A stretch of 64,000 nt of DNA, taken from assembly GCA_951640165.1 (NCBI GenBank), contig OX621240.1:9250713-9314712 (forward strand), written 5' to 3'. Positions 11,756 through 23,369 of the stretch are shown here, in pieces; the stretch's first letter is position 1; the number at the start of each line of letters is the position of its first letter. The notes beneath the pieces were generated by a model. The model did not search any database, was not told where the DNA came from, and saw only the letters and a list, made by a program, of their open reading frames with translations. The stretch is from Pseudoips prasinana (lineage: Eukaryota; Arthropoda; Insecta; Lepidoptera; Nolidae). The translations under genes were made by a program, and so were the position numbers.

Positions 11756-11889
11756 CGATTTTGAAAATACTGTTTTTTTCCTTAGGGAATCCTTTCCGAA
11801 TGATCCTATACAAATTTTAGTCCGATTGTATGCTTTTAAAAAACAGAAATTATTTATTTAAACTATTTGTAACCCACAACAATAAACTT

Positions 11890-12116
11890 ATACCCTTGGT
11901 GCTAGCCTCTCTACTTGCAATTCCCTCATATTGTGAGGCTTTAGCCTCATTATCCATCAGTCTACAGCGTTGCTCTGGAGGGAAGCGGAAATACTTTTCG
12001 CAATCTGAATAATTGCTCACCGCTCAATGTCATTTGTGTGCCAATGCCACTGTTGATTCTAGCTTCATGAGTTACAATGGTGGGTAAGAGGGAGGGACTA
12101 AGCCCAACATAAAAAA
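11890..12116 (+). repeat. Interspersed repeat with gtgggtaagagggaggga core
   Basis: About 225 bp related to 58845-59095: gctagcctctctacttgcaa, then gctctggagggaagcgga, then accgctcaatgtcattt, ending gtgggtaagagggagggact and an A run. It looks like a retroposed unit or LINE 3' end; the family is unnamed here. Confidence 0.55.
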
Positions 12117-13170
12117 ACCCACAAGATACAAGTCTAACTCTGGGAAAGATTTGCAGGACAAGAACTTATTGTTGAGTGAGACTCGCCTTTTTAAATGCTG
12201 TATCCAACTTTATTTTTTAATATGCGTTTGTAATAAAGAATATAAAGTAGGCAGGTACTTTACTATCTCATATAAAATGGAAAACCCATACGTATTCAAA
12301 TAAACTTTTGTTTAATTAGCCTTGATTTAAAGTTTTGGCTTCTAATGTAGTGTTGTACAACAAATATTTGGCACTTTGCCTATTGGCTAGCATTCATTCG
12401 AACCGTAAACCCTTAGTGGGTTTACTACTTGGTGCTAATTGATTTAATATGCGTAAACGTAACTGCGTTAGGCCCTTATTTGGCCAACATTCGTTATGGC
12501 AATATTAAGTAATCGGTAACACTCCACTCTTCGAAGGCTAGCACATAATGTATTTACACTTTAAGATTTATACACCCGACGCATTTTTACGCGAAGCTGA
12601 CGTCCATTTCGGCGCAGCTTAAGGGCATTGAATAGGTTGAGTGTGTGCAAACACATTTTTCTTATTGTAACAAAATCGGCAACATTTATGCAAACACAAG
12701 ACACAACTAAATGATCTTTGTACAAAAAGAAAATGTGTTTTGGACACATTGAGCTAATCCAATGGCCTTAACTTAAATGTTGATCAGATGTATTATGACA
12801 AAATTAGTAAGCTGCGCGTTTTGATTGCGTTGGACGCGCGTCTTTTGCGCGTATAAAAAATATGTGTGTTAAGCTCTAATATTTATTTAATTCAATATAA
12901 TGATTTCTGATGATATTTGATCAAAGTTCGATTGAAATTTGGTTGTTTATTGTACAACCTATTCAAGACTTCAAGGCAAAGGTCTTCTTATCTAAATATG
13001 TACATAGGTATTTAGAAATATTGTCCTACGTTCTTAAAATTCCAAAAATTGGCTATAATCTTGGATGGCTTGTAAGAAAAAAATTGGATTAGCTTGTGAC
13101 AAGCATAATTTCTTTGTAAAGCCTGTAGTACCAGGGAAGGAAAGAAATTCTTAACAAAATCCACAATTTA

Positions 13171-13365
13171 TATGTCAAAATCCTACTAAAATTATGAAAG
13201 TGAAAGTTTGTGAGCATGGGTGTATGGATGTTTGTTACTCTTTCATCCAAAAACTAAGTACCAAATGGATTTTAATGAAACTTAGTAGTAATATAGCTTA
13301 TATGTATATCCAAATAACACATTGGCTATAATTTATAAAGTTTAACGCGGGTAAAACCGGTGGTA
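13171..13365 (+). mobile_element. Helitron-like element, family H2, decayed 3' end
   Basis: Body: tcctactaaaattatgaaag, gttactctttcatccaaaaa, gattttaatgaaactt, ataatttataaagtttaacg, then cgggtaaaaccggtgg. The terminal GC hairpin is present but the CTAG end is lost. Confidence 0.5.
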
Positions 13366-14039
13366 AAACAAACAACTATATATTGTGATGTTTCCTGTAG
13401 CGAAATTCAATAATTTTGGTCTTAAATTATGATAATATTTGAACAAAAATTTGTGTTAATTGGGTGTAAAAAGTGATGTTAAGCAAGTGAAATTTAGTTG
13501 TATAACCTCTATAAATGGGCAAAGACTTTATCAAACTAAAAGCAAAAGGCCTTTGTGTATATAGCAGACGATTTAAAGAGCACTGTCTGAAAGACACTTC
13601 TTCCAGTAACTAAAAAAACTGATGTAAGAGCGACATAGCATACCACAGGCATGACAAGAGAAGTTTGCGGTGGTTGGTGCTGAGTCGCCGTCGTGTCGTG
13701 TCACCTCTGTCTCTTATCAGCAAGTACTCTGAATCATGCTGCATCACAAATCTCTACTTTATTTTAGCTTTTTCCAGTAACAGTAGTAAATTCTAAATGT
13801 AGCCATATCCTATTTTGTGCAGTCTTTAAGGCAAATAAAAACATGTTTGACAAGATTCTAATAATGGCGGCAATATAGCTAGGTGGATACTATACTATAC
13901 TCTTACACTGAACCAACCATTGAATGAACCAGGATTGACGCAAAGGAAGGTTTAGAAAAAGGACTATCCTACTAATATAATACATGCGAATCTTTGATAT
14001 AAATATGTATAATAATATTATCCTGGGACATTATTTACT

Positions 14040-14570
14040 CATCATCATCATCATATCAGCCGAAAGATATATTATTTACTCACCGCCATCTGATCTCAAA
14101 CTAAGCAGAGCTTGTACTATGTAAACCAGATAACTGATATACTACATAATAAGTGTGTATTTACAAATATAGTATATTATACTACTTTATATTTTGTAAA
14201 TACATACTTATATAGATAATTACACCCAGACTCCAGACATGTTCATGCACACAAATATCTGTCCAGGGGCTCCACCGGCTAAATCGCCGAACATCGATTT
14301 CTTAAATGGCGTTCAAATAAATTAAGGTTGAAAATGACTTATTCAAACGTTAAATCGGCTTCCATGAGCACATGTGGTGCCATAAATGGTCCGGAATCTT
14401 GAAATTTAAAGATTGATTAAGTCATTTTTAACCTTTATTTATTTGAACGCCATTTAAGAAATCGATGTTCGGTGACTTAGCCGGTCGAGCCCCTGGGTGG
14501 GAATCGAACCCACGACCTCCGGCGTGAATGCATTTCCCAACCACGCCAACAGGCCCGTCAATGGTATGGA
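14040..14570 (-). mobile_element. tRNA-derived SINE (family A) split by a MITE
   Basis: On the minus strand the head lies at about 14570-14496 (ggcgtggttgg, acgccggaggtcgtgggttcgattccca, with an RNA polymerase III B-box-like GGTTCGATTCC). The body resumes at about 14264 (acagatatttgtgtgcatga, gagtctgggtgtaattatc) and runs on to about 14075. The interruption is the MITE at 14267-14494. Other family A copies: 15826, 30086 and 60343. Confidence 0.65.
14267..14494. mobile_element. MITE with long inverted repeats, inserted in a SINE
   Basis: Ends ggggctccaccggctaaatc and its imperfect complement at 14475-14493. The arms continue through atcgatttcttaaatggcgt and tttatttgaacgccatttaa, so about 85 bp of each side can pair. 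A second copy sits at 60703-60900. No ORF. Confidence 0.75.
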
Positions 14571-14676
14571 TGTTTGTTACTCTTCCACGCACAAACTACG
14601 GAATGGATTATGATGAAACTTTGTAGTAACACAGGTCATATGTATATCCGAATAACACATGCGGGGCACAGCTAGT
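14556..14676 (+). mobile_element. 3' part of Helitron-like element, family H2
   Basis: Contains tatggatgtttgttactctt, then gaatggattatgatgaaact, then ccgaataacacatgcggggc, ending acagctag before T. It is 5'-truncated. Confidence 0.6.
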
Positions 14677-15100
14677 TATTTACAATTTTACTCATCAACA
14701 TGAACAAAATATATGGCTATATTGAGTGATGTAGTGGAGACAGGCATTAAAAGTGAAAACCAATTTTTTAATTCTTACAGTATGACTACAGTAACAATAT
14801 TAAAAAGTTGCTCTGCATTTTTAATCGATTTGTGCAAATATTTGTGTTATTTTTTAAAACAAGTGCAATTTGCGACTCTTTTGGAACCTGTCCTACCGGG
14901 GTAAGGTCTTCTTATCAATGATTCACTTCCGCTGGCCAAGGTTAAAGTAATAATATCCTTATCAGTGTAAAAGTTGGTTAATTAAATATTTACACATTTA
15001 ATTCAATGTGAAATTATTTTACATACAAGGGGAATCAATAGACTTGGTCTTAGTTACTATGAGTGGATGAAAATTTTGAATATCTCTTGTATAGGACTAA

Positions 15101-15411
15101 TCTATACAAATAAATAAAATTGGAGTGTCTGTTTGTAATATTGAAATAACCGGTTTTTACTACATTAATATGAATATATATACGGTACATACACCAAAAT
15201 GACATTTTTTACAATTTTTGTCTGTCTGTCTGTCTGTTTGTTCCGGCAAATCTCTGAAATGGCTGGACCGATTTTGATGGGACTTTTATTGGCGGGTAGC
15301 TGATGTAATAAGGAGTACCTTAGGCTACTTTTATTTTATAAAAAGTCTTTTATTTTCCAAAAAAACGAAATAAACTAATTAACACGCGGACGAAGTAGCG
15401 GGCACAGCTAG
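15101..15411 (+). mobile_element. Helitron-like element, family H3
   Basis: Begins TCTATACAAATAAATAAAAT and ends acgcggacgaagtagcgggc then acagctag. The 5' TC, terminal hairpin and CTAG end fit a Helitron. The middle (gtctgtctgtctgtttgttc, tctgaaatggctggaccgat) differs from family H1. It abuts the next element directly. Confidence 0.65.
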
Positions 15412-15732
15412 TCTATACATATAATAAAATCGTAGAAAAGTCAAAACTGTACATTGAATATTTTTTTAAAAGGATACTTGGGGCGTGATCTACAATCGAT
15501 ATCATAGCCAAAAATATAGTTTTTAGAATTTTTGTCTGTGTGTCTGTTTGTCTGTATGTATGTCCGGGCTAAACTCAAAAAGTACTGCATGAATTTACTT
15601 AAAATTTTGCATGAATATTACTAAGAGGTCGGGTCAACATATAGGCTACATATTATCACGCTATCACCTAAGGGGGAGGAACTGTGATAGTTTATAAAAT
15701 TTAACGCGGCTAAAACCGCGGGGCACAGCTAG
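15412..15732 (+). mobile_element. Non-autonomous Helitron-like element, family H1
   Basis: Starts TCTATACATATAATAAAATC directly after the CTAG of the preceding element and ends with hairpin ttaacgcggctaaaaccgcg plus gggcacagctag. The body matches the other H1 copies closely. Confidence 0.8.
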
Positions 15733-15825
15733 TTATAGATATAATTAGTACAATATATTTTTTACTAAGACAATACCCAGACTATTGACATGTAATTCTA
15801 TTTAGCCGGGTACTTTATAAACTTT

Positions 15826-16030
15826 TCATGCTGGAGGTCATGGGTTTGGTTCCCACACAGGACAGATATTTGTGTGCATGTACATGTCTGTTTGTCCTGA
15901 GTCTGGGTGTAATTATCTATATTAGTATGAATTTACAAAAGAAAAGTAGTATATCAGTTATCTGGTTTCCATAGTACAAGCTCTGCTTAGTTTGGGATCA
16001 GATGGCCGTGTGTAAATAATGTCAAAAAAA
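15826..16030 (+). mobile_element. tRNA-derived SINE, family A, 5'-truncated
   Basis: Retains catgctggaggtcatgggtt followed by tggttcccacacaggacaga, then tatttgtgtgcatgtacatg, gagtctgggtgtaattatct, and the tail atcagttatctggtttccat with agctctgcttagtttgggat. The head upstream of the B box is missing. Confidence 0.6.
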
Positions 16031-19000
16031 ACCATGTGATGGATCACACAAATAGTTATTCTGTGCAGGAATCTAACCTGCTACACATATCATCAGTCTA
16101 AGATTATTCAACTGCAGATAATAAATAGTCCAGCATTCAAATAGGTTTAATTTAACTTATTTAGAGATAATTAACAGCTACAAAATTATTCATTCATAAA
16201 TAAGTTTTAAGACTTTATTGCAGCACACTATATTATTCACAGATAAACAAACAGTGAGTCCATGGGAGAGAGAAGTAGAAAATTGTATGAATATCAGCAC
16301 ATTCCTCTCACCTATGGTGAATATGTTCATATTTAAATAATTTTCTACTTTAAGAAATGGTAATATGGTCCTATTTGTAACTAAGCCAGTAAATTGCTTT
16401 AGCATTTTTCATCTCAGTCTGAACTGACCCTAATGGGGTTGAGTCTATGATACAGATAGTTGTAAAAAAGAAATTATACACTTTATACCAATAATAATGG
16501 AAATCAAGTCAACAATAAAAGCTTCTCATACTAATATCATAAAGGTGACTGTATGTAGATTTGGATAGATGTTAGGTACTCAATAAAACAAAAACATCTG
16601 TGCAGATTTGGTTGAAAGGGGAATGCCCAAGTGACTATGGAACTTAGTATCAGTGTAAACATTATTGTGCCTGGATGAAAACTACTGTTCTATGTTGGGA
16701 TTAATATATACTTTCAATTAAAATTAACATGATTTATGTAATTTGCCGGGCTTCAAGGAAATAGATGGGTGAACATAGAACATCTTAAGTAAAGAAACGT
16801 TGGTTGCCGACTAGTTTATAGGCAAATTATGACTTAAGTAATATTATGGGGTAGAGGCAGCTAATCTCAACGGAATCTAGCCTACTAAGCAGGATATATT
16901 GTAGTCCATGTGCAATCATAGGTGCACTTCTATTTCATCGCTCTGATTGTCTAATGGGGCAGCGATCCAACACGACCTGAGACAGCTTAGGCACAGGATA
17001 GACGGCTTCATATGCTTTCGAGACACGTTAGTATAATACCAGCACCTTCCTGTCTCCGGGCTTCATCTTTGTAAATAAAACAAAGCCTATACTTAGGTGA
17101 AAGAATTGTGTAAATTGGTCCAGTAGTCTGAGAATTTACTTCATATACAAAACATAGCAAGTATCATATCTCTTTATAATATTAGTTTGGGTTGACAATG
17201 AAAGAAATACTCATTTCAGTGAATATGTTTTTTTTTATTTACAACTAAAATACAGAGAAAGGTAGGTTTTAGTAGTAACGAAATCCAAGTAGTTAGAATG
17301 TAGATATTATCATTGACTTCGCACAATGTCTGCCAACTTCCATGCCGCAATCGGAGGGAATAGGTGAACTGTACTATCCATAATGAATTTAGTCTCCCGT
17401 CTCAAAATCACTTTTCACAATAAGGAGTCTCTGTCTCAGATTACAATTATTAGCGTAATGGAGTCTCTTTCTCAAAATCACTCGAGTTGTTACGAATAAT
17501 CCACAACTACACACACAACAAATAACAAAACATTTGCCAAACACTATGATAAAAACCAGTTGTGACTTGTGATGGCACATAACGTCAAAGATCATTTAAG
17601 TGTTGCCAAAAATATTAATCAGATATCGATGTTTTTATCGATTTGCTTGTCATGTGTCATTAATTTTATATGTTCGTGTTTTTATATTCGAGCATTTAGA
17701 AAATAAAAGAAATTAATAGTAAAAGAAATAATAGTAATAAATCTTTAATTAGTTTAGGTTGAACAGAAATAATGTTTCAGTTGGAATATGGCTTAGTGGT
17801 CTAGGTTATTTCACAAAACAGGTGAACCCGCACCACAACGCATCGAAAATGAATAGACTTAAGGAATATTTAGCGCTAATTTATCATTACTAAGTGCTAT
17901 TGCCCATTTTATTGCGTAGTAACATCACTAATTTGACTGTAATAAATCCTTATTTCTTTTTTGTCTTGTTGATGTTGATTATTGACTTTAAATATTCCGA
18001 GTGAATTTATTTTCATTTGCGGCAACATTTTGTTAATGGCGCCGCTTGTTTATAATGCAAAAACAATAAAAGGACTTATAATTGTTTTTTCTTTTATCCG
18101 GCAAATGTGAAACTCCATATTATAGTACTAAATTATGATAATTAAAAATAGGATTTTTACTTATAATGTTCATGTTGCACAACTTAGTTTTAAACGATAC
18201 TGTCTATGGGCATTTGACTTTGGAATGTAGATAGATTATACCCTAAATTAACACAAAAGCTTAAGTAAATTGCTCAATTGCAGGTAGTACCTAATAATGT
18301 TCAATAATCAGCAGCAGGTACATAGTTACAAACCTACAACCAAGTAATAAATATCCTACTCAAATAAATCAACAATAAATAACAGTAATCTCCATAAATT
18401 CATACTCCACAAACATTTATGGCCAAACTTCCAAGAATTATGTGATCATAGTACCAAGCAAGGCCACCTAGGGCTGTATAACCTCATTACTAATGTTGTG
18501 ACATCATGGTGTAAACAAAACCTGTACTCATGGATAGACCTTCAACCTTGACTCCAATTGGTTATTCAGAGATTTGTGTGGGCTGATCTATTATTGATAA
18601 CAAAGATTACATTATATTTAGCTTTATTAAACATTTTGGCTTAATGTAAATGTACCTTACTTAAAATGCATGCTCAATATGAGACTATCATTTATTTAGT
18701 GAAGAACCTTCCTCCTATTTGATGTCAGTAATACACCTGAGGGTACATACAATTACTAGTTGACACTCATACAACAATAAGTCAAGTGACACAACGAAAG
18801 TGTAAACAAACTTAGAAACTGTTTACATAGAAACAAGATACTAGATTTAAGATTCATTATGTAATTAAGGCTAGAAATTCAAGCCTTTTTAATTAGAACT
18901 TTATTAACTAAGAATTAACATGTTTAAACAGAGTTGTGAGAATAAAGTGTGCAAATTTTAATTGCCAATATAAATAAGAAAATATGAAACTCCCTACACT

Positions 19001-19330
19001 AGGCTGAGCCTGTCTTGCAGGGAGATATTAATAAGTAGCCTACATAGTACTTTCATGAGAATTCGTAACATGTTTTTTAGGAATTAATAAAAATGTAATT
19101 TGCAAAGCTTGTAATTACATCAAGCAAACCACTGTATGTGTGTTCGAAGCTTTTTTTTATTTTAATATAGCAGCTGTGTAAATTATGGTATCAGGAAAGA
19201 TGTTATTGACAACCAAAGTGGTTGTAAATATAAAAATTAAATTGCCAAGAATGGCTAACAGCATGCATTTTAATTAATACATAAATAATGTAGTTTTTCT
19301 CATACAATTAATAACTTTCTTGAGACAAGT

Positions 19331-19400
19331 AGCATACTGCCATCTGATCCCAAACTAGGCAGAGCCTGTACTATGGCTACCAGGCAACTAACATATTTAT
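19331..19400 (-). repeat. SINE family A 3' fragment
   Basis: gccatctgatcccaaactag, then gcagagcctgtactatgg is the complement of the SINE A tail. Confidence 0.45.
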
Positions 19401-19403
19401 ATA

Positions 19404-19665
19404 CTAGCTGTGCCCCGCAGTTTTACCCGCATTCAATTTTATAAATTATGTCAGCTCCTCCCCTATATGTGATAGCATGATAATATGTAGCCTATATGTT
19501 GACCCGACCTCTGAGTAATATTCATGCAAAATTTAAAATAAATCCATGCACTACTTTTTGAGTTTAGCCCGGACATACATACAGACAAACAGACAAAAAT
19601 TCTAAGAACTATATTTTTGGCTTCGATATCTATTGTAGATCATGCCCGATCCTTTTAAAAAAAAT
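19404..19665 (-). mobile_element. Helitron-like element, family H1, 5' end lost
   Basis: Starts ctagctgtgccccgcagttt and follows the H1 body to catgcccgatccttttaaaa, where similarity stops before the TC end. A perfect 18-bp hairpin follows at once. Confidence 0.7.
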
Positions 19666-19666
19666 T

Positions 19667-19710
19667 GGTTGGATTACACTTACGTTTTGTTCCGTAAGTG
19701 TAATCCAACC
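19667..19710. repeat. Perfect 18-bp hairpin with 8-base loop
   Basis: ggttggattacacttacg at 19667-19684 is mirrored exactly at 19693-19710. It may be an attachment or transposon-end relic at the truncation point of the adjoining Helitron. Confidence 0.8.
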
Positions 19711-19796
19711 ACATATGAACGAGTGAACAAAGAGTAAAATATTTACACCTCTTTTTGTCACTAGAAAACTTCATATATGACTGTCTTATGTGTTAA

Positions 19797-20240
19797 GTTT
19801 TTCAAAGACTATTCAATTTGATTGTGTGTGTTTGAAACCAATCTGTCAATTTCGAGTCGTTCAAATATTGTCATGTTGAAGTTGATGTGATCGGACCTTT
19901 CTGCAACTCTTTTATTATAAAAGTCCGAGCTAATATATTTGATGATTTCTTCATCATCATCAGACAATAAAAATTCACTCATAATTGTTTAGGACACAAA
20001 ACTGTTTTCAAATCTCTGACTTTCACTTCTGCAACCCAACATAACCTCTCCAAGGAAACAAATTTGACATTACTAATCCAGAGTTAGTGATTTAACCCAT
20101 CAAAATAGGTGGGTTAAAATTTTAATAAAATAACCCAAGGTTAGTTCCTAACTCTTGGTGGTGCTAGACATAATTGTAATTTAACCCCACATAAGCCACT
20201 AACTCTGAGTTTAATCATTTAACCTGGGGTGGCGCAAGTG
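19797..20240 (-). mobile_element. PIF/Harbinger-like fragment (first transposase exon)
   Basis: On the minus strand the piece opens with ggcccacttgcgccacccca near 20240, a TIR-like end. It then has several gttaactct/aaccc motifs and a 57-codon frame starting at 19982 (MSEFLLSDDDEE, then FYNKRVAERSDHINF) and stopping at 19809. The acidic start plus an ERSDHIN block resembles N-terminal exons of Harbinger nucleases, which continue to an FxxRFR motif. The nuclease core is absent. Confidence 0.45.
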
Positions 20241-21034
20241 GGCCTAAGTGTGTAGAATAAGTGATTAGTATAGTTGGAGTTTTTATGTAAAGAGACATTC
20301 AGAATAGTATGTGTGTAAGATATGTAAGTTGTGTAGAAATAAATGCTCTTCAAGTAAATCATGTTGCATACATTCTAGAAAAATAATAAAACAACTGAGT
20401 CTGCCATATTTTGGCATGAGTAAATATAAATTAATTAAATGATAATTATGTCACCATTATGTATAAAGTTGACACAGATTCTTTATTATATTGGTACATA
20501 ATTGGAATATGTTTCATTAATTAATAAGAATAATTTATACATTATTGGGACATAACTTTTATGATTCATTGTTGTTTTCAATAATGTTATCAGAATTAAA
20601 TTTCAGTGGGATATCTTTACCTTCATTTATTTTTAAGAATATATTTATTACATTAATTGTACATTTTTATTTTATTAACAAATAACAATAAGTAAGTAGA
20701 TTTAGAATTCAGTGTTCCAATATGTAGCATCTTTCAAATTCCCTAATTTGAAAAATCATAATAATCTTCTTCAAACTTCCATCATGAAAATATTCTAAAG
20801 TTAGCCTTATATTTAACTAGACCATTTATCACTTGTAAGGCTATCATGGTATTTATCAAATTGATAACTAAGCCATTCACAATCTCGAAGAGATACAATG
20901 TAATTAACTAAGGTTAGGTTAGAAAACATTCTATCTGATCATGAGACCTCTAAGAATACCCACTGATCGAGTTTTGGACTCAGGAATAGAGCTTATCATC
21001 TAGTGATAATTGTATAATGAAAAAATAGACTTAC

Positions 21035-21192
21035 TTAATTGGTGTACTCCTCCTCACAGGGGTTTTGCGTCCTGACTTGGTATGCGTGTGTTCCTCGCCC
21101 TCCAGACAATTCTCGCGGTCGCAGCTGGACCGTAGGAAGGGTGTTTTCGAGCGAGACCTTGACCTCAATCCACTAACCGTCTGGTTCTCCAT
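21035..21192 (-). CDS. Exon 1 (start codon) of unidentified minus-strand gene
   Basis: ATG at 21192 in context GAAACATGG. It encodes 52 codons plus two bases of the next (AA) and ends at donor gtaagtc at 21034. The peptide is strongly basic: SGLRSRSRSKTPFLRSS, then CDRENCLEGEEH, then KSGRKTPVRRSTPIK. Repeated RS and TP sites suggest a phosphorylated, nucleic-acid- or chromatin-binding tail. Split-codon phase 2 matches exon 2, giving 116 residues in all. The gene is divergent from FANCI with 2.1 kb between start codons. Identity is unknown; nuclear-envelope or chromatin proteins are the best guess. Confidence 0.65.
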
Positions 21193-23270
21193 GTTTCACT
21201 GATACTATAGCTTTCCCGTTATCACTGCTAAAACATCATCTCGCAAAATTTCCCACGGCCTAAGGCCAATCGTCGCATCCAAATCCCACCTATAATCAAA
21301 ATAGTTTACCAAATCACCGGTACACAATGATATTGCACAAGGAATTCTATTTCTGTGGCTTCATGCAATGCCGCCAAAAGTAACGTAACGGACGTCTCGC
21401 TGTCTTTCAATCTACACTTTATAAGTATCTTCAAATTTCTGACGCGAAAACTATACACATTTCATTTAGATACAATATGTATCTAATTAAAGAGCCCGGT
21501 ACAGTAAACTGTACATAAACATGCGCGTTAAAATGAAATTCGTGAGAGTTTCGTAACTTATTCAATGGCTAAACATAAACTGATGACGTCATCATAAAAG
21601 ACGTTAGGAGGGGGATGCCAATTCGTAGAAAAATCATGAATAATTTTGAGTATGATCGAAAATATTTTTAACGAATCATTATTTAATTTATAAACATAAT
21701 TTAATAAAACAATTTTCAAATCTACCAGATCAGCCCAATAGTTTGACATCTATGCATATTGCATGATGGTAGTATGGTAGTAATATCAAGGGTAATACTA
21801 ATCTTTGAGACTAATGTACATAGATTTATATTAACTTCGTTAAACTGGATGGTGTACTTCTATACTATTTGATTACAAATTTGAACTCTAGGCCAATACA
21901 ATATGGTTTCTTTTCCCTGCCAGTTGTAAAAGTAGAAAAACGAGCCAAGCGAGACAACTAAAATAGTAGTGCGTCCTTGTCTAGCAAGTATGCTAGTGTA
22001 AAATAAAATCTGCTTTGGTAGTGAGCGACCATAATTACGACATTCTTGACATTTGTAATTTTTCATCGTTAACAACATTCATCGACAGAGGTGGTCTTAA
22101 GTATGCTTCTAGAATAGTGTTCGATATTGTAAAATTCACAGAAAAAATATTTGTTACCTTATCCCACCAATCTGAAGAAAATTTTACGAAAAAATATATG
22201 ATGAACGTCATCATACATCAATTTTATCCTCGCAACGATATTTCTCATCCAGTACAATCTCTCACCACTGAATCAAGGCATGAATTAGAACTAATTAAAT
22301 GTATCGCAAACAGATATTTAAGCATAAGAATGAAAACGTACGCGAAAGAGGAGACCCTTAAAATAATGGGAAATCGCATCTCGATGCGACAACGGCTGCA
22401 TAAAACAATTTTATTTAGCAATGTTTGAATTTCTAACAAATTTCTGTTATTAATTTCTTTTATTTCCATTACCAATCACATCACTTGCTTCGATTTGGCT
22501 CCAAATGACTAATAATTAAAGTAGGTATAGTCATTGGCAGTATCGGTACCGGGAATTTAATCTACCCAGTCGCACTAATTACCTACTCTAATTAACAGTA
22601 ATAAAGAGCATACCCTAATTCAACAAAAATTAAAAGCATGGGCTAGCAGGTGAATAGATGTAGATTCTAATAATCCGTTTCAGATAGTTTTTAATCCAGT
22701 AAGTACTTATCAATCCAGAAAGACTTATCCGAGAAAATAATATTTTATGGACACCCTATTAGAAAAGGAAGCACATCTACTTTAGAACCTCTCTTTCGGC
22801 TCGTTTTTCTTTAGACAGGTACTGCGAAGTCCAGTTTGAGTACAGGTTCGTGCTAATGTATTACTTATCTGTAGTTGTTTGTAGTAATGCTTTAAATGAG
22901 ATTTTTCGACGCTGGAACTTGCGATAAGAGTTGCAGCAATCGAAAAATTTACTTGTAATAAATGGTACTTGTCAATGATATTACATTTTAATATAATATA
23001 TTGCTTATCAAAGGTAGCTAATCTCAAGGAAATTTTCATACCAACCAGTTTAATTGAAAATTTACATTATTTATTTATAATAACAGCTATATTTTTACAT
23101 AGCAGCAATCAGCTATATTATTTAGTCTGTGCAAATTTAATAAATTTTGGCGGGTGGTCTAGTGTCAGTCCAAAATTTCCAAACAGAAATTTAAACGCAG
23201 TTTGTTACTTTTTTTTTGCTATAATAAAAACAATTTGTGATAACAAACGTTCTATTTTGCCACTTTGACA
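21193..23270. promoter_or_regulatory. Divergent intergenic region between the minus-strand gene and FANCI
   Basis: The 2.08 kb between the two start codons should hold both promoters and 5' UTRs. I see no unambiguous TATA or initiator element. About 0.4 kb in the middle is the THAP/P-transposase remnant at 22015-22428. The sequence just before the FANCI ATG is AT-rich (tctattttgccactttgaca). Confidence 0.4.
22015..22431 (+). pseudogene. C-terminal fragment of a THAP/P-element-type transposase
   Basis: Open frame of 137 codons. The last third (IKCIANRYLSIRMKTYAK, then ISMRQRLHKTILFSNV) matches the pattern I know from C-termini of P-element/THAP transposases in insects: a hydrophobic helix with RxK, then a KxNKxxLFxN-like end. 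No THAP zinc finger and no catalytic region are present. It is a 5'-truncated remnant or a small captured exon. The open reading frame is unusually long for a dead fragment. Confidence 0.5.
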
Positions 23271-23369
23271 ATGGATCAAAATAAAGTATTTACCAAATTG
23301 AAAGAACTTGGTCATATCCATAACAAACGAGAGGAATTAAGAGAGTTTTGTAAACTAAAACTGGAACAG
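23271..23369 (+). CDS. FANCI: FANCI exon 1 (start)
   Basis: 33 codons, [15 protein letters not shown] onward, a charged helical start like the human MDQ N-terminus. Donor CAG|gtacaa, phase 0. The upstream frame is closed and the ATG gives the best match, so this start is preferred. Confidence 0.85.

Larger units (their letters stand above)
11468..21034 (-). other. Intron 1 of the minus-strand gene (9.6 kb)
   Basis: Bounded by a donor (gtaagt complement at 21029-21034) and an acceptor (poly-T then CAG, next to 11468). Holds the Helitrons, SINEs, MITE and Harbinger piece listed separately. Stretches 12116-13170, 13366-14030, 14677-15100, 16031-19330 and 20241-21034 show no gene or clear repeat. 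A pair of ATCGAT motifs near 17625-17642 resembles a DRE-type promoter motif but has no supported gene beside it. Confidence 0.55.

Noticed and set aside
14033..14060. CRISPR-like or simple repeat from repeated atcatc blocks (also 27415, 46450, 57250)
   Set aside because: These are short trinucleotide tails at LINE 3' ends, without spacers.
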